A DNA stretch of 8,524 bases from Salinivirga sp964413185 (GCA_964413185.1 CAYPSX010000171.1:1-8524); one strand, 5' to 3'. Positions 1 through 7,095 are shown, counted from the stretch's first letter. Translations and numbers: made by a program. The notes: generated by a model not told the origin, from the sequence alone.

Positions 1-43
1 TAAATACGAGCATAACGCAGAAATCGGACATTATGGACGGACA
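1..43. other. Short non-coding flank downstream of the response regulator
   Basis: Only 43 bases lie between the window edge and the response-regulator stop codon. I see no hairpin with a T-run that would act as a terminator for the minus-strand operon, and no reading frame worth calling. Any terminator must lie outside the window. Confidence 0.5.
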
Positions 44-700
44 CTAAATATCTATAATTTTATTCTTTATGGCATACTTAATCAAATCGACAGTGGATTT
101 TATATGAAGTTTCTGCATTATATGCGTTTTATGCGATTCGACTGTACGAATACTAATACAAAGCTGATCGGCAATTTCCTTATTTGTAAGACCTTCGGCA
201 AACAACTTCAATATTTCTATTTCTCTTTTACTGAGCGTATCGAGCATGTTGTTTTTTTCTTCTTTTTGCTTTATATTTTTCATGTAACTTTTCAGAATAA
301 TCTCCGAAACGCTCTCGCTGAAGTATTCTTCGCCCTCATTTATGGTTTTGATAGCATTAATAAGTTCTGGTTTTGATGTATTTTTCGGTAAATATCCTTT
401 TGCCCCGGCTTTTATTGCGTTCAATATAAAGTCTTCGTTCAGATACATCGATAAAATAAGCACTTTAGCCTGCGTATTCCTCTGAATAAGGTCTTTGCAT
501 AATTCAATTCCCGACTTTCCGGGCAAGGAAATATCCATTAAAATAACACCCGGCCTATTTTCATCTATGAGTTCCAAAAGATTTTCCCCGCATTTTGCTT
601 CTGCCACTATTTCAATGCCGGGTTCATCATGGAGAAGCGCTTTAATACCATCGCGTACTATTTGGTGGTCATCAATTAATACAACTTTTATTAAATCCAT
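44..700 (-). CDS. NarL/FixJ-family two-component response regulator (receiver + LuxR-type HTH)
   Basis: A 218-residue DNA-binding response regulator, the usual length for the NarL family. The receiver domain (about residues 4-120) has the acidic pair D10/D11, the phospho-acceptor D56 in VILMD, the switch serine S84 and the conserved lysine K106 in YLPK. A linker of about 30 residues rich in K and E leads to a LuxR/GerE helix-turn-helix (about 153-215) with the typical LSKREIEIL, GLTNKEIA and RTVESHKTHI segments. It starts 20 bases after the stop codon of the histidine kinase on the same strand, so the two are very likely one operon and a cognate pair: the kinase should phosphorylate D56 and the regulator should then bind target promoters. 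No target can be inferred from the neighbours. The family call is secure; the regulon is unknown. Confidence 0.95.
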   Translation of the reverse strand: MDLIKVVLIDDHQIVRDGIKALLHDEPGIEIVAEAKCGENLLELIDENRPGVILMDISLPGKSGIELCKDLIQRNTQAKVLILSMYLNEDFILNAIKAGAKGYLPKNTSKPELINAIKTINEGEEYFSESVSEIILKSYMKNIKQKEEKNNMLDTLSKREIEILKLFAEGLTNKEIADQLCISIRTVESHKTHIMQKLHIKSTVDLIKYAIKNKIIDI

Positions 701-720
701 AGGTTCTTGGTTAAATTTCC

Positions 721-2844
721 TTAAGCTTTCGGAACTCTTGTGTTGATTAGTGTTCCTTCGTTATGTTTTGAAATAATTTCAATTTGCCCGTTCAGTATTT
801 TAATACGCTCTCGTATATTATAAATTCCGTTTCCTGTTTCGCCGGGAAGATTATCGGGATCGAACCCAACGCCATCATCTTCAATTATCAATGAAATGCT
901 TTTTGCATGTTCAAGTAATTGCACGTTAATTTCTTTTGCGTTTGCATGTTTAATGGCATTGGTAACGGCTTCCTGGGCAATTCTATATAAATAGGTAACG
1001 GTTTTATGATCAACTTTATCGTATTGTCCCTGCGAATCGAAATTGATTGTAACACCTGCATTGGTATTCATATTCCTGCATAACTGTTTCATTCCGGTTT
1101 CGAGACCAAGCTCCATTAATACAGGTGGCATCAGATTGCCTGATATTTGTCTTACTTCAGCAATAAGTTCGTCTAAATTTTTTTTAATTGATGAAAACCG
1201 TTTACCGGCATTTGTTGAATTTTCTAACGATGTATTTTCAACCATTAAGCTCAGGGCGATCATGCCTTGTCCCAGCCCGTCGTGTAATTCCCTGCTCAAT
1301 CGTTGCCTTTCATGCTCCTGGCCATCAAATACGGCTGAAAGTCGTTTTTTTCTTTCATTTTCGAGCGCTTTCTCTATTTGTTTGCGTTTGGTTATATCGC
1401 GAATAACCCAAGCTTTGACTGTCGCATTTTTATAGTCAATATCACTCTCCTGGATCTCGGCAGGGAAAGTTGCATTTGATTTCATAACGACTTGCGCTTC
1501 AAATAAATAAGCTTCCGCGAGGCTGTTTTTTTGTAAAATGATGTCTGAAACATTCATCTGCATTAATTCATCAGTTGAAAAACCGGTTAAATCCTGCAAC
1601 GCTTTGTTTATCAGAAGAGGTTTGCCATTTTTATGTAGCACAATGCCGTCTGAAGTGGCCTTATAGAAATGAGAAAGCCGTTCTTCGCGGTTTTTTAGTT
1701 CCTTTGTTTGTGTTTTAATATGCCGGGTCATGTTATTAAAAGCTGTTACAAGCTTTCCAACTTCGTCGCTGGTATCCATTTCAATATGCACATCGTAATT
1801 GCCTTTTTCCACAAGGTTGGTCGCATCTTTTAATCTACGAATTGGGGCGATAATTCTTGAAGATAAAAATGCCGACAACCCAATAATAATGAAGCCAACC
1901 AAAATACTGATATATAAAATGTCGTTTCTAGCCCGAAAAACCGGCACCATGGCTTCATTATAATCTATTTCTGCAAGAATAACCCAGTTCAGTCCCTGTA
2001 TATCTAAAGGACCAAACGAGCTGAACACACTAATTCCGCGGTAATCATCAACAATTCCCGTTGATGTCTTACCTTTTAGTGCTTTAATGCTGGCATTGGT
2101 TTTTACTTTGGTTTTCAGAACTGAATTGGGATTAAAGCGGCTGGTACTTCTCATTAGGTAATCTGCACCCACAAGATACGACTCGCCACTTTCGCCAAGC
2201 CCGCTGTTTGGAGAATTTTCCAGCATAATTTCGTTAATCGCATCGAGCGAAATCTGAACGGATACAACGCCAACAGGTTGCTTATTAGCCCCTGCAACCG
2301 CTGACGCAATATAGAGGGATGGTGCTGTTGCATTTTTTGAAACAAACTCAAAAGTGAAGTCAGAAATATGCGTTCCATTATTATTCAGAACCTGCCTGTA
2401 TAGTTCTGCAAAAACCGGCTTATTATGGATAAATTGGGTATCAGCGCGATACATATCCCGTTCATTTTTTTTAATATCATAATTCACAACCTTTCCTTTT
2501 AGGTCTACAATTATTAACCGATCAAAATAGCCCAAAGACTGAAGGTGTTTAATTACAGCGGGAGCAGGTACTATACTATGCTTTGAAGTGTTTCCTTGTA
2601 ATTTTCCGGGTTTTACAGAAGCTGCAATTAATTCAATTTCATGCGCCCTGTCTTTAAAAAACGTTTCTATCTGGCGCTTTTTCACCACCCTTACCGATGT
2701 GAGTTGTTGAAAAGTACGCTGATACACAGCCCGCTCGTTCATTTTAAAATAATAAACATCAACGGCAATGATGCTGCCAATGCCAATTACCAGAAAAAAC
2801 AGCATAAGTCTGTTACGTAGCGATATTTGCCGTATGCTTTTCAT
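721..2844 (-). CDS. Membrane sensor histidine kinase (Cache-like sensor, HAMP, PAS, HisKA_3, HATPase_c)
   Basis: A 707-residue NarX/DegS-type hybrid-free sensor kinase. Domain order: a first membrane helix at about 11-32; a long extracytoplasmic region (about 34-307) that looks like a double Cache domain, with a GESGESYLVG segment at 218-227; a second membrane helix at about 309-328; HAMP at about 329-380; one PAS domain at about 388-490 ending in the usual IRDITKRK; then a HisKA_3 dimerisation/phospho-acceptor helix with H521 in RELHDGLGQ. The ATPase domain has the N box EAVTNAIKHA (625-634), the G1 box EDDGVGF and the G2 box GNGIYNIRER. HisKA_3 kinases pair with NarL-type regulators, which matches the gene 20 bases downstream. 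The Cache-like domain suggests a small extracellular ligand, but its identity cannot be read here. A Bacteroidota-type promoter lies 24 bases upstream. Confidence 0.94.
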   Translation of the reverse strand: MKSIRQISLRNRLMLFFLVIGIGSIIAVDVYYFKMNERAVYQRTFQQLTSVRVVKKRQIETFFKDRAHEIELIAASVKPGKLQGNTSKHSIVPAPAVIKHLQSLGYFDRLIIVDLKGKVVNYDIKKNERDMYRADTQFIHNKPVFAELYRQVLNNNGTHISDFTFEFVSKNATAPSLYIASAVAGANKQPVGVVSVQISLDAINEIMLENSPNSGLGESGESYLVGADYLMRSTSRFNPNSVLKTKVKTNASIKALKGKTSTGIVDDYRGISVFSSFGPLDIQGLNWVILAEIDYNEAMVPVFRARNDILYISILVGFIIIGLSAFLSSRIIAPIRRLKDATNLVEKGNYDVHIEMDTSDEVGKLVTAFNNMTRHIKTQTKELKNREERLSHFYKATSDGIVLHKNGKPLLINKALQDLTGFSTDELMQMNVSDIILQKNSLAEAYLFEAQVVMKSNATFPAEIQESDIDYKNATVKAWVIRDITKRKQIEKALENERKKRLSAVFDGQEHERQRLSRELHDGLGQGMIALSLMVENTSLENSTNAGKRFSSIKKNLDELIAEVRQISGNLMPPVLMELGLETGMKQLCRNMNTNAGVTINFDSQGQYDKVDHKTVTYLYRIAQEAVTNAIKHANAKEINVQLLEHAKSISLIIEDDGVGFDPDNLPGETGNGIYNIRERIKILNGQIEIISKHNEGTLINTRVPKA

Positions 2845-2867
2845 TGCGTGTTTTGATAGAATGGCAG

Positions 2868-2899
2868 TAAATGTACCGAATTACAAAATCAATGGCAAA
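2868..2899 (-). promoter_or_regulatory. Predicted promoter of the histidine kinase/response regulator operon
   Basis: On the minus strand TTTG (2896-2899) is followed by exactly 20 bases and TACATTTA (2868-2875). This matches the Bacteroidota TTTG-N20-TAnnTTTG form with only the last base off. The predicted transcript start is near 2861, leaving a leader of about 17 bases before the ATG at 2844. It is a motif match only. Confidence 0.55.
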
Positions 2900-2909
2900 G
2901 AGATTATAA

Positions 2910-2924
2910 TTCAGCTAACCTGAA
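2910..2924 (-). terminator. Weak hairpin after the PfkB kinase gene
   Basis: On the minus strand TTCAG and CTGAA form a 5-bp stem around a 5-base loop, followed by TTATAAT, 28 bases after the kinase stop codon. The stem is short and the T-run broken, so this is at best a weak terminator between the kinase and the sensor-kinase promoter. Confidence 0.25.
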
Positions 2925-2951
2925 GCATTACATTATTTTATAAATTTTATC

Positions 2952-3935
2952 TCATGGTGCATTAATGGCGGCAATTTGCTTTTTCACTTCCACAATTTCT
3001 TCAACAGAGAGTCTTGCGCCAATTTTTGAAATGATTTTTCCTGCCATTACAGCACCGCATTTTCCGGATTTCTCCAGTGACCAATCATTGAGCAGCCCAA
3101 ATAAAAAGCCTGACGCAAAAAGATCGCCGGCACCGGTGGTGTCAATGGCATCAACTCCAACAGCTTCGACTTTTACTTTTTGATTGGCTGATTGGATAAA
3201 GGCACCTTTTTTCCCCACTTTAACTACAGCAATTTCAACGTGTTCAGCAATTATTTGAAGTGCTTCTTCGGGTTCCTTGCCGGTAAACGCTTTGGCTTCT
3301 TCTTCGTTGGCGAAAAGTATGTCGACATATTGTTTTACAATATCCCACAAAAAAATGTAATTCTCTTCAACTACATTAAAGCTGGCCAGATCGACGGATA
3401 CTTTTGCACCGGCTTGTTTTGCAAGCTCCATGGCTCTTTCGAGCAGTTCATGGTTTTGAACGAGGTAGCCTTCGATATGAAAAATATGATAACCGTCGAA
3501 CATTTCGGGCTTCAAATCGCTGGCAGAGAGTTCTACGGCGGCCCCGAGGTGTGTGGCAAAAGTTCGTTCACTATCGGGGGTAATCATAGCGATAGCCTTA
3601 CCGGTAGCCGTTTTACTTTTAATAAAAGTAGATGAAATACCGGCATTTTTCAGGTCGTTGTGAAAAAAGTCACCCAATTCGTCTTCACCAACTTTACCAA
3701 TAAATCCGGTTTGTCCGCCCAGTGATGCAATTCCATGAACTGTATTTCCGGCAGATCCGCCACTTAGTTGTTGGATGGGCATATCCTGCGTTTTTAGCAT
3801 AACCGCATCGCTTTGTGCAATATCGACCAATTGCATACTGCCTTTGGGAAAATTAATATCATTCAACAATTCATCATTGGGTATTTGCACGAGCATATCG
3901 ACCAGGGCATTGCCCATTCCAAGGATTTTCTTCAT
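2952..3935 (-). CDS. PfkB/ribokinase-family sugar kinase, adenosine-kinase-like
   Basis: A 327-residue PfkB-fold kinase that should transfer phosphate from ATP to a sugar or nucleoside hydroxyl in the cytoplasm; adenosine to AMP (purine salvage) is the most likely reaction. The first PfkB signature is the glycine-rich GGSAGNTVHGIASLGG (59-74) followed by IGKVGEDELG. The second is DTTGAGDLFASGFL (265-278), with the GAGD anion hole and the catalytic base D271. The N-terminal GMGNALVDML matches the adenosine-kinase-like subgroup common in Bacteroidota. The reading frame has an ATG further upstream at 4001, but I chose 3935: the protein then begins MKKILGMGNALVD as the family does, and a promoter motif at 3979-4010 lies inside the would-be extension. 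Substrate is inferred from family resemblance; ribokinase- or fructokinase-like activity cannot be excluded. Confidence 0.9.
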   Translation of the reverse strand: MKKILGMGNALVDMLVQIPNDELLNDINFPKGSMQLVDIAQSDAVMLKTQDMPIQQLSGGSAGNTVHGIASLGGQTGFIGKVGEDELGDFFHNDLKNAGISSTFIKSKTATGKAIAMITPDSERTFATHLGAAVELSASDLKPEMFDGYHIFHIEGYLVQNHELLERAMELAKQAGAKVSVDLASFNVVEENYIFLWDIVKQYVDILFANEEEAKAFTGKEPEEALQIIAEHVEIAVVKVGKKGAFIQSANQKVKVEAVGVDAIDTTGAGDLFASGFLFGLLNDWSLEKSGKCGAVMAGKIISKIGARLSVEEIVEVKKQIAAINAP

Positions 3936-3978
3936 AATTACAACTGAATTTATTTTATCACTGGTAAAATTGACCACG

Positions 3979-4010
3979 CAAAATTGCCTTTTTTTATGCA
4001 TTTAAACAAA
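3979..4010 (-). promoter_or_regulatory. Predicted promoter of the PfkB kinase gene
   Basis: On the minus strand TTTG (4007-4010) is followed, after 20 bases from its TTG, by CAATTTTG (3979-3986), one base off TAnnTTTG. The predicted transcript start is near 3972, about 37 bases before the ATG at 3935. Its position excludes the upstream ATG at 4001 as the start codon of that transcript. Confidence 0.5.
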
Positions 4011-4032
4011 AAAAGCTTTGTGTATTTGATGC

Positions 4033-4122
4033 TTAGATTTTTACGTTAAATACATCCTGTTTTAAGCGTTTGTTTTTAATTGACGGCGTTTGAGTTATAC
4101 TTCTTTTTCCAAAAATATTCAT
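4033..4122 (-). CDS. Possible small ORF, 29 residues, basic peptide
   Basis: An ATG at 4122 opens a 29-residue frame ending in TAA, beginning MNIFGKRSITQTP and rich in K and R. It is preceded by CAGGAG seven bases before the ATG, a good Shine-Dalgarno in a genome where most genes lack one. It sits in the otherwise empty 311-base space between the kinase start and the tRNA, the kinase promoter lying just downstream. I recognise no family, and a frame this short can occur by chance. The rest of this intergenic space holds only the promoters described separately. Confidence 0.3.
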   Translation of the reverse strand: MNIFGKRSITQTPSIKNKRLKQDVFNVKI

Positions 4123-4182
4123 CGCTATACTCCTGAAATACTTTAAATTGAAAAATAATACGAATTTTTTTCTGAAAAATAT

Positions 4183-4213
4183 TTGGCAGGAACAAAAACA
4201 GTCATTACTTTTG
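4183..4213 (+). promoter_or_regulatory. Promoter of tRNA-Asn
   Basis: TTG (4183-4185), then exactly 20 bases, then TACTTTTG (4206-4213), a perfect TAnnTTTG. The predicted transcript start is near 4219, some 28 bases before the mature tRNA 5' end. This is the cleanest Bacteroidota-type promoter in the window and one of the best taxonomic clues. Confidence 0.75.
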
Positions 4214-4246
4214 CATCGCGTTTGTAAGAAAACGACGATCTAAAAT

Positions 4247-4320
4247 TCCTCCTTAGCTCAGCTGGTTAGAGCACATGACTGTTAATCATGGGGTCCTAGG
4301 TTCAAATCCTAGAGGGGGAG
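4247..4320 (+). tRNA. tRNA-Asn (anticodon GTT)
   Basis: A complete 74-base tRNA cloverleaf. The acceptor stem TCCTCCT pairs with AGGGGGA (one T-G wobble); the D arm contains AGCTCAGCTGGTTAGAGC; the anticodon stem CATGA/TCATG encloses the 7-base loop CTGTTAA, giving anticodon GTT; the T arm is CTAGG-TTCAAAT-CCTAG. The discriminator is G, as expected for asparagine tRNA. The 3' CCA is not encoded (CAA follows). It marks the boundary between housekeeping genes on the left and accessory genes on the right, as tRNA genes often do. I found no second copy of its 3' end in the window that would mark an attachment site. Confidence 0.97.
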
Positions 4321-4342
4321 CAATAATAAAAACCAGACAACT

Positions 4343-4379
4343 AAGGGTGAATCTTTTACAGGGTTCACCCTTTGTTTTT
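4343..4379 (+). terminator. Intrinsic terminator after tRNA-Asn
   Basis: AAGGGTGAA (4343-4351) pairs perfectly with TTCACCCTT (4364-4372) around a 12-base loop, followed by the T-rich TGTTTTT. A 9-bp stem plus U-tract 23 bases past the tRNA end is a convincing rho-independent terminator. Confidence 0.75.
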
Positions 4380-4398
4380 GGGCAACATTTGGGCAACC
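4377..4398. repeat. Two tandem copies of an 11-base unit (TTTGGGCAACM)
   Basis: TTTGGGCAACA is followed at once by TTTGGGCAACC, 10 of 11 bases identical. It abuts the tRNA terminator. The purpose is unknown; it could be a recombinase binding site or a remnant of coding sequence. Confidence 0.5.
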
Positions 4399-4562
4399 AT
4401 TTCAATTTTCTTCTTTTATTTTGTGCAAAGTCTGTGAATTTCCGGGCTTCTGCTTCAATATGATAAACTCCGATGATAATTAGACGGAGCCCTCTACACG
4501 GGTTATCGGTTTGGATTGAACCTCCTAATTACAACTTCTTAGATTTCCTTGCGCTTTTTTTA
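4399..4562. other. Non-coding stretch between the tRNA terminator and the first intergenic repeat
   Basis: I see no credible gene here. With the neighbouring terminator and repeat it makes a 392-base gene-free interval (4321-4712). On the minus strand a frame is open from about 4527 down through the tRNA complement, with K- and R-rich segments such as EARKFTDFAQNKRRK, but it has no ATG and resembles no family I can name. It may be decayed coding sequence or chance. Confidence 0.35.
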
Positions 4563-4703
4563 TGTTGGGTAGCGGACAGGGTATGCGCGGTACGGTGTTT
4601 CGAAGCCACTTCCTTATCCCCCGTTACAAATTTTGCTAAAGCCGACCTCCTTGGATGCTGGAAGCCCGCCCGCATGGCGTATGACAGCATGTTGTACCCA
4701 ACA
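4563..4703. repeat. Structured intergenic repeat, copy A, with terminal inverted repeats
   Basis: A 141-bp element bounded by TGTTGGGTA (4563-4571) and its exact reverse complement TACCCAACA (4695-4703). It is more GC-rich than its surroundings. Its left half (4580-4618) matches 8437-8475 of copy D at 36 of 39 bases, including TTTCGAAGCCACTT. Its right half shares GATGCTGG and a GGCRTATGAYAGC segment with copy C. An internal stem ATGCTG/CAGCAT lies at 4655-4690. It ends 9 bases from the fic stop codon. It could be a cassette recombination site, a MITE or a REP-like element; no target-site duplication is visible. Confidence 0.7.
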
Positions 4704-4712
4704 CGGTTATTT

Positions 4713-5834
4713 CTATGTTTCTGATAATAAGTTATATAAATCTATATTTAAATAAACAGTTTCTTTTCCAATTTTTTCTGGAACTAAAATTCCCAATTCC
4801 TCCATCTGTCCTAAATATTTCTTAGCTGTATTCAAACTTTTCAAGTTTTTATCTAATAATCTTTTCGGACTCGTGTAAGGTTGTTCAAATAATTTCTCTA
4901 CAACTTCTTTTCTAATAAGTGGTAACTTATCTTCAACCAATTTTAAGGTTCTGTCAAATAATCTATCGATTTCCTCTATTTTATTTATCGTGTAAATTGA
5001 AGTCTCTTCTACTGCATTTAGCATATAAATTATCCAATTTTTCCATTGCCTGCGACTTGTTACTTCATTTAAAAGTCTATAATAATCATCTTTTCTCTGG
5101 ATGATATAGGCACTTAAGTATAAAATTGGAGTATCCAGTAATTTTTTTTGAACCATGAGTAAAATACTTAAAATTCGACCTACCCTCCCGTTTGCATCAC
5201 GAAACGGGTGGATTGCCTCAAATTGATAATGAGAAATTGCTAATTTAATTAGCGGGTCGTAATCGTATTTGTTATCATCATTGATATATTCTATCAGATT
5301 ATTCAGTTTTTCATTTATTATCTTTTTTCCTCTCGGCGGGGTGTAAATCACTTCGCCGCTGAGTAATCCGCTTCCTCTTTTCTTTATGACTGTCTCTGTT
5401 TGCGGAGGGCGTATTCCATCGTTTACATTTTGAATTTCCCGATAAATTTTTATCAATGAATCAATAGTAAAATTATCATTATTTACTATTTCGGTATAAC
5501 CCCTCCATAAGGCTTCACGATATCGTAACACCTCTTTTGCATTACCATTCAGGTATGAATCATTTACCGTAAGTGATTTATACAACTCATCTTCTGTCGT
5601 GAAAATATTCTCTATCTCGGTACTGGCTTTTGCTTCTCTCAATGCAATAGTATTTACCAGCATTGATTGATTCGGTAATTTTCTCGCTAATCCTTTCAAT
5701 TCTGCTAAGGCTTTATTCGCATTATTCAAAGCTTTTAAAACTTCTATCGTGACTACATTTTTATCATCTGGTGGTAATAACGGAAGGTTATTATATGGTT
5801 TAGTTCTATCGTATGGAATCGCTTCTTTTGACAT
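4713..5834 (-). CDS. Fic-domain AMP-transferase, SoFic-like, with N-terminal inhibitory motif and C-terminal winged helix
   Basis: A 373-residue Fic protein, the same size and layout as the Shewanella SoFic class. Residues about 30-110 form the Fic_N region and contain STEIEN (71-76), which fits the (S/T)xxxE(G/N) inhibitory motif of class II Fic proteins whose glutamate blocks ATP binding. The flap hairpin is near GEVIYTPPRGK (160-170). The active site is HPFRDANGRVGR (209-220): H209 should be the catalytic base, N214 and R216/R220 are present, and alanine replaces the usual glycine before NGR. The C-terminus (about 300-370) looks like a winged helix. The expected reaction is AMP transfer from ATP to a protein hydroxyl; the target is unknown. 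The gene stands alone, between a repeat and a 95-base region of TGTCAA half-sites, which suggests tight and possibly self-regulated expression. No separate antitoxin is visible. Confidence 0.92.
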   Translation of the reverse strand: MSKEAIPYDRTKPYNNLPLLPPDDKNVVTIEVLKALNNANKALAELKGLARKLPNQSMLVNTIALREAKASTEIENIFTTEDELYKSLTVNDSYLNGNAKEVLRYREALWRGYTEIVNNDNFTIDSLIKIYREIQNVNDGIRPPQTETVIKKRGSGLLSGEVIYTPPRGKKIINEKLNNLIEYINDDNKYDYDPLIKLAISHYQFEAIHPFRDANGRVGRILSILLMVQKKLLDTPILYLSAYIIQRKDDYYRLLNEVTSRRQWKNWIIYMLNAVEETSIYTINKIEEIDRLFDRTLKLVEDKLPLIRKEVVEKLFEQPYTSPKRLLDKNLKSLNTAKKYLGQMEELGILVPEKIGKETVYLNIDLYNLLSET

Positions 5835-5941
5835 TAAAATCTGTTTTTGTCAAAATTAAGTAAAATTTGACAATTAATTATTTTTTTGTCAAAATAAACA
5901 GTATTAAAATTCAAACTGTCAAATTTATTTGATTATTGACA
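5827..5941. promoter_or_regulatory. Cluster of six TGTCAA-type half-sites over the fic promoter and start codon
   Basis: Half-sites TGTCAAA or their complement lie at 5827-5833 (overlapping the ATG), 5848-5854, 5866-5872, 5887-5893, 5917-5923 and 5936-5941 (TTGACA). Two inverted pairs, 5848-5872 and 5917-5941, each span exactly 25 bp with 11 bases between the 7-base arms. Minus-strand -7-like boxes TAATTTTG (5851-5858) and TAAATTTG (5920-5927) overlap the half-sites, though neither has a good -33 TTG. The layout suggests cooperative repressor binding, possibly by the Fic winged helix itself. Confidence 0.6.
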
Positions 5942-5942
5942 C

Positions 5943-5986
5943 TTTGCTTAGTATTGGCTACGGTTCCTGCAGGTGTTACCAGCTGT
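5943..5986. repeat. Possible shortened copy (B) of the intergenic repeat end
   Basis: On the minus strand, CAGCTGGTAACACC begins three bases after the stop codon of the secreted-protein gene. It resembles the end of copy C (CAGCCGGCAACAA), which sits in the same place after yhcG. No longer match to copies A, C or D is visible, so this would be a truncated or diverged copy. Confidence 0.25.
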
Positions 5987-7085
5987 TTATTTTACTATTT
6001 TTTTTATGATTAATTCTTTTCCTTTCTTATCTATGATCCTAATAATTAAGAATCCACTTAAATCTGAAATGAATATTTCGTTATCCTCATTTTTTAGTAC
6101 ACTTTCATAAACTATATTTCCTAAGCTGTTTATTATTTGAATTTTAGAGCCAATTATTGCATTATTAACTTTCAATGAATTTTTTACCGGATTAGGGAAT
6201 ATTTTTATTTTGTTTTCGACATCATTTTGAAGTGATATATGCGTTTCTGATATGGCGATATTTGTGGAATGTTGATGATTACAACCACCCAAAGAATCAT
6301 ATATAGTTAAACTTACTTCATAAACTCCTGTGTCTTGAAAAACATGGATTGGATGCTCTTCGGTACTTGATTGACCATCTCCAAAGTTCCAGTAAGTTTC
6401 ATCATAATATCCGGTTGATTCATTAGTAAACGCTACTGTTAGAGAATCAATTTGATAGGTGAATTCTGAATGACAGGTATATGGATTATCGATATAGCAG
6501 CTTTCATATATTGGATTATGATAAATGTTTTCATTATTTTCATATACACATTGTAATGTTCGTGTTATCCCTGTCCAACAATAGAATATTGGACTACAAA
6601 GCCCCTCTGTACTACCAATTCCTTCAATATGTTTAACTATCCCCCTATATCCAAGATATTGAGTAATTCTATCTTTTCCTGCAAAATATGAAGTATCAAT
6701 ACTATCTATTATTAAAGGACAATCTGGTGATATAGTATCATTTATGTTCAGGTTAAAATCGTATAATATTGTATCAATCCCAATGAAATTGTCATTTCTA
6801 TAAAACACCCTTCTGTTCTCTTCCCTAATGTATCCATATTCCTGCCAATTACTAAAAAGGCTATCTTGCGATTCCCATACTTTAAACCAATAGTTTGAAT
6901 TAATCAATATGCTGTCTGAGATTTTATAAGCATAACTTTTCCCAAATCCAGGAGGACCGTAAGGTTCCATAAATACAACCCACATTTTATTGGTATCTAC
7001 AATGGGTTCTAATTCCTGATTAAATACTTCAAGAGTGCTAAAAATTAATAAAAACTCTTGACAAAATGGAGAAAATAGTATTATA
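5987..7085 (-). CDS. T9SS-exported protein with PKD domain; main part, 5' end cut by the assembly gap
   Basis: The frame is open from the gap edge to the stop; its first ATG on this side is at 6985, giving a 332-residue minimum product. Residues below count from that methionine. The N-terminal part (1-150) is a Bacteroidota secreted-protein domain without known function, with YDFNLNINDTI and EGIGSTEGL (121-129) as landmarks. A PKD/Ig-like domain at about 172-247 carries WNFGDGQSSTEEHP. The C-terminus (about 259-332) is a type IX secretion sorting domain with IFPNPVKNSLKV. The protein should cross the inner membrane by Sec, then be exported and anchored or released by T9SS. The natural start is almost surely at 7136 beyond the gap: joining the two sides at their shared 20 bases adds 30 residues in frame, including a signal peptide, for 362 in all. 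No catalytic motif is recognised. Confidence 0.85.
7035..7054. repeat. First copy of the 20-base sequence duplicated across the gap
   Basis: This 20-base stretch (GTGCTAAAAATTAAT followed by five A) recurs identically at 7096-7115, directly after the run of N. The bases between this copy and the gap (7055-7085) have no counterpart on the other side. It also sits inside an 8-bp inverted repeat TCAAGAGT/ACTCTTGA (7029-7036 and 7054-7061). Confidence 0.9.
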
Positions 7086-7095
7086 NNNNNNNNNN
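7086..7095. other. Assembly gap of 10 N
   Basis: Ten N in a row, a typical nominal scaffold gap. The 20-base duplication on either side suggests two contigs that overlap and were not merged. Confidence 0.99.

Noticed and set aside
104..376. Plus-strand reading frames opposite the regulator, sensor and kinase genes
   Set aside because: They are antisense shadows of strongly supported minus-strand genes and show no domains or start signals.
4275..4463. Plus-strand reading frame of 62 codons
   Set aside because: It starts inside the tRNA anticodon arm and runs through the terminator; its sequence comes from the tRNA and is not a protein family.
4563..4703. Copy A as a canonical integron attC site
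   Set aside because: It begins with GTTGGGT and ends with ACCCAAC, the reverse of the RYYYAAC...GTTRRRY order of attC, and no integrase gene is present. The length would fit, so only the canonical label is rejected.
4473..4724. Plus-strand reading frame of 83 codons
   Set aside because: It crosses repeat copy A from end to end and overlaps the fic stop; the frame follows from the repeat's GC content, not coding constraint.
7029..7061. The 8-bp inverted repeat TCAAGAGT/ACTCTTGA as a regulatory site
   Set aside because: It includes bases at the contig edge that are probably not genuine, and on the left it lies inside the coding sequence.
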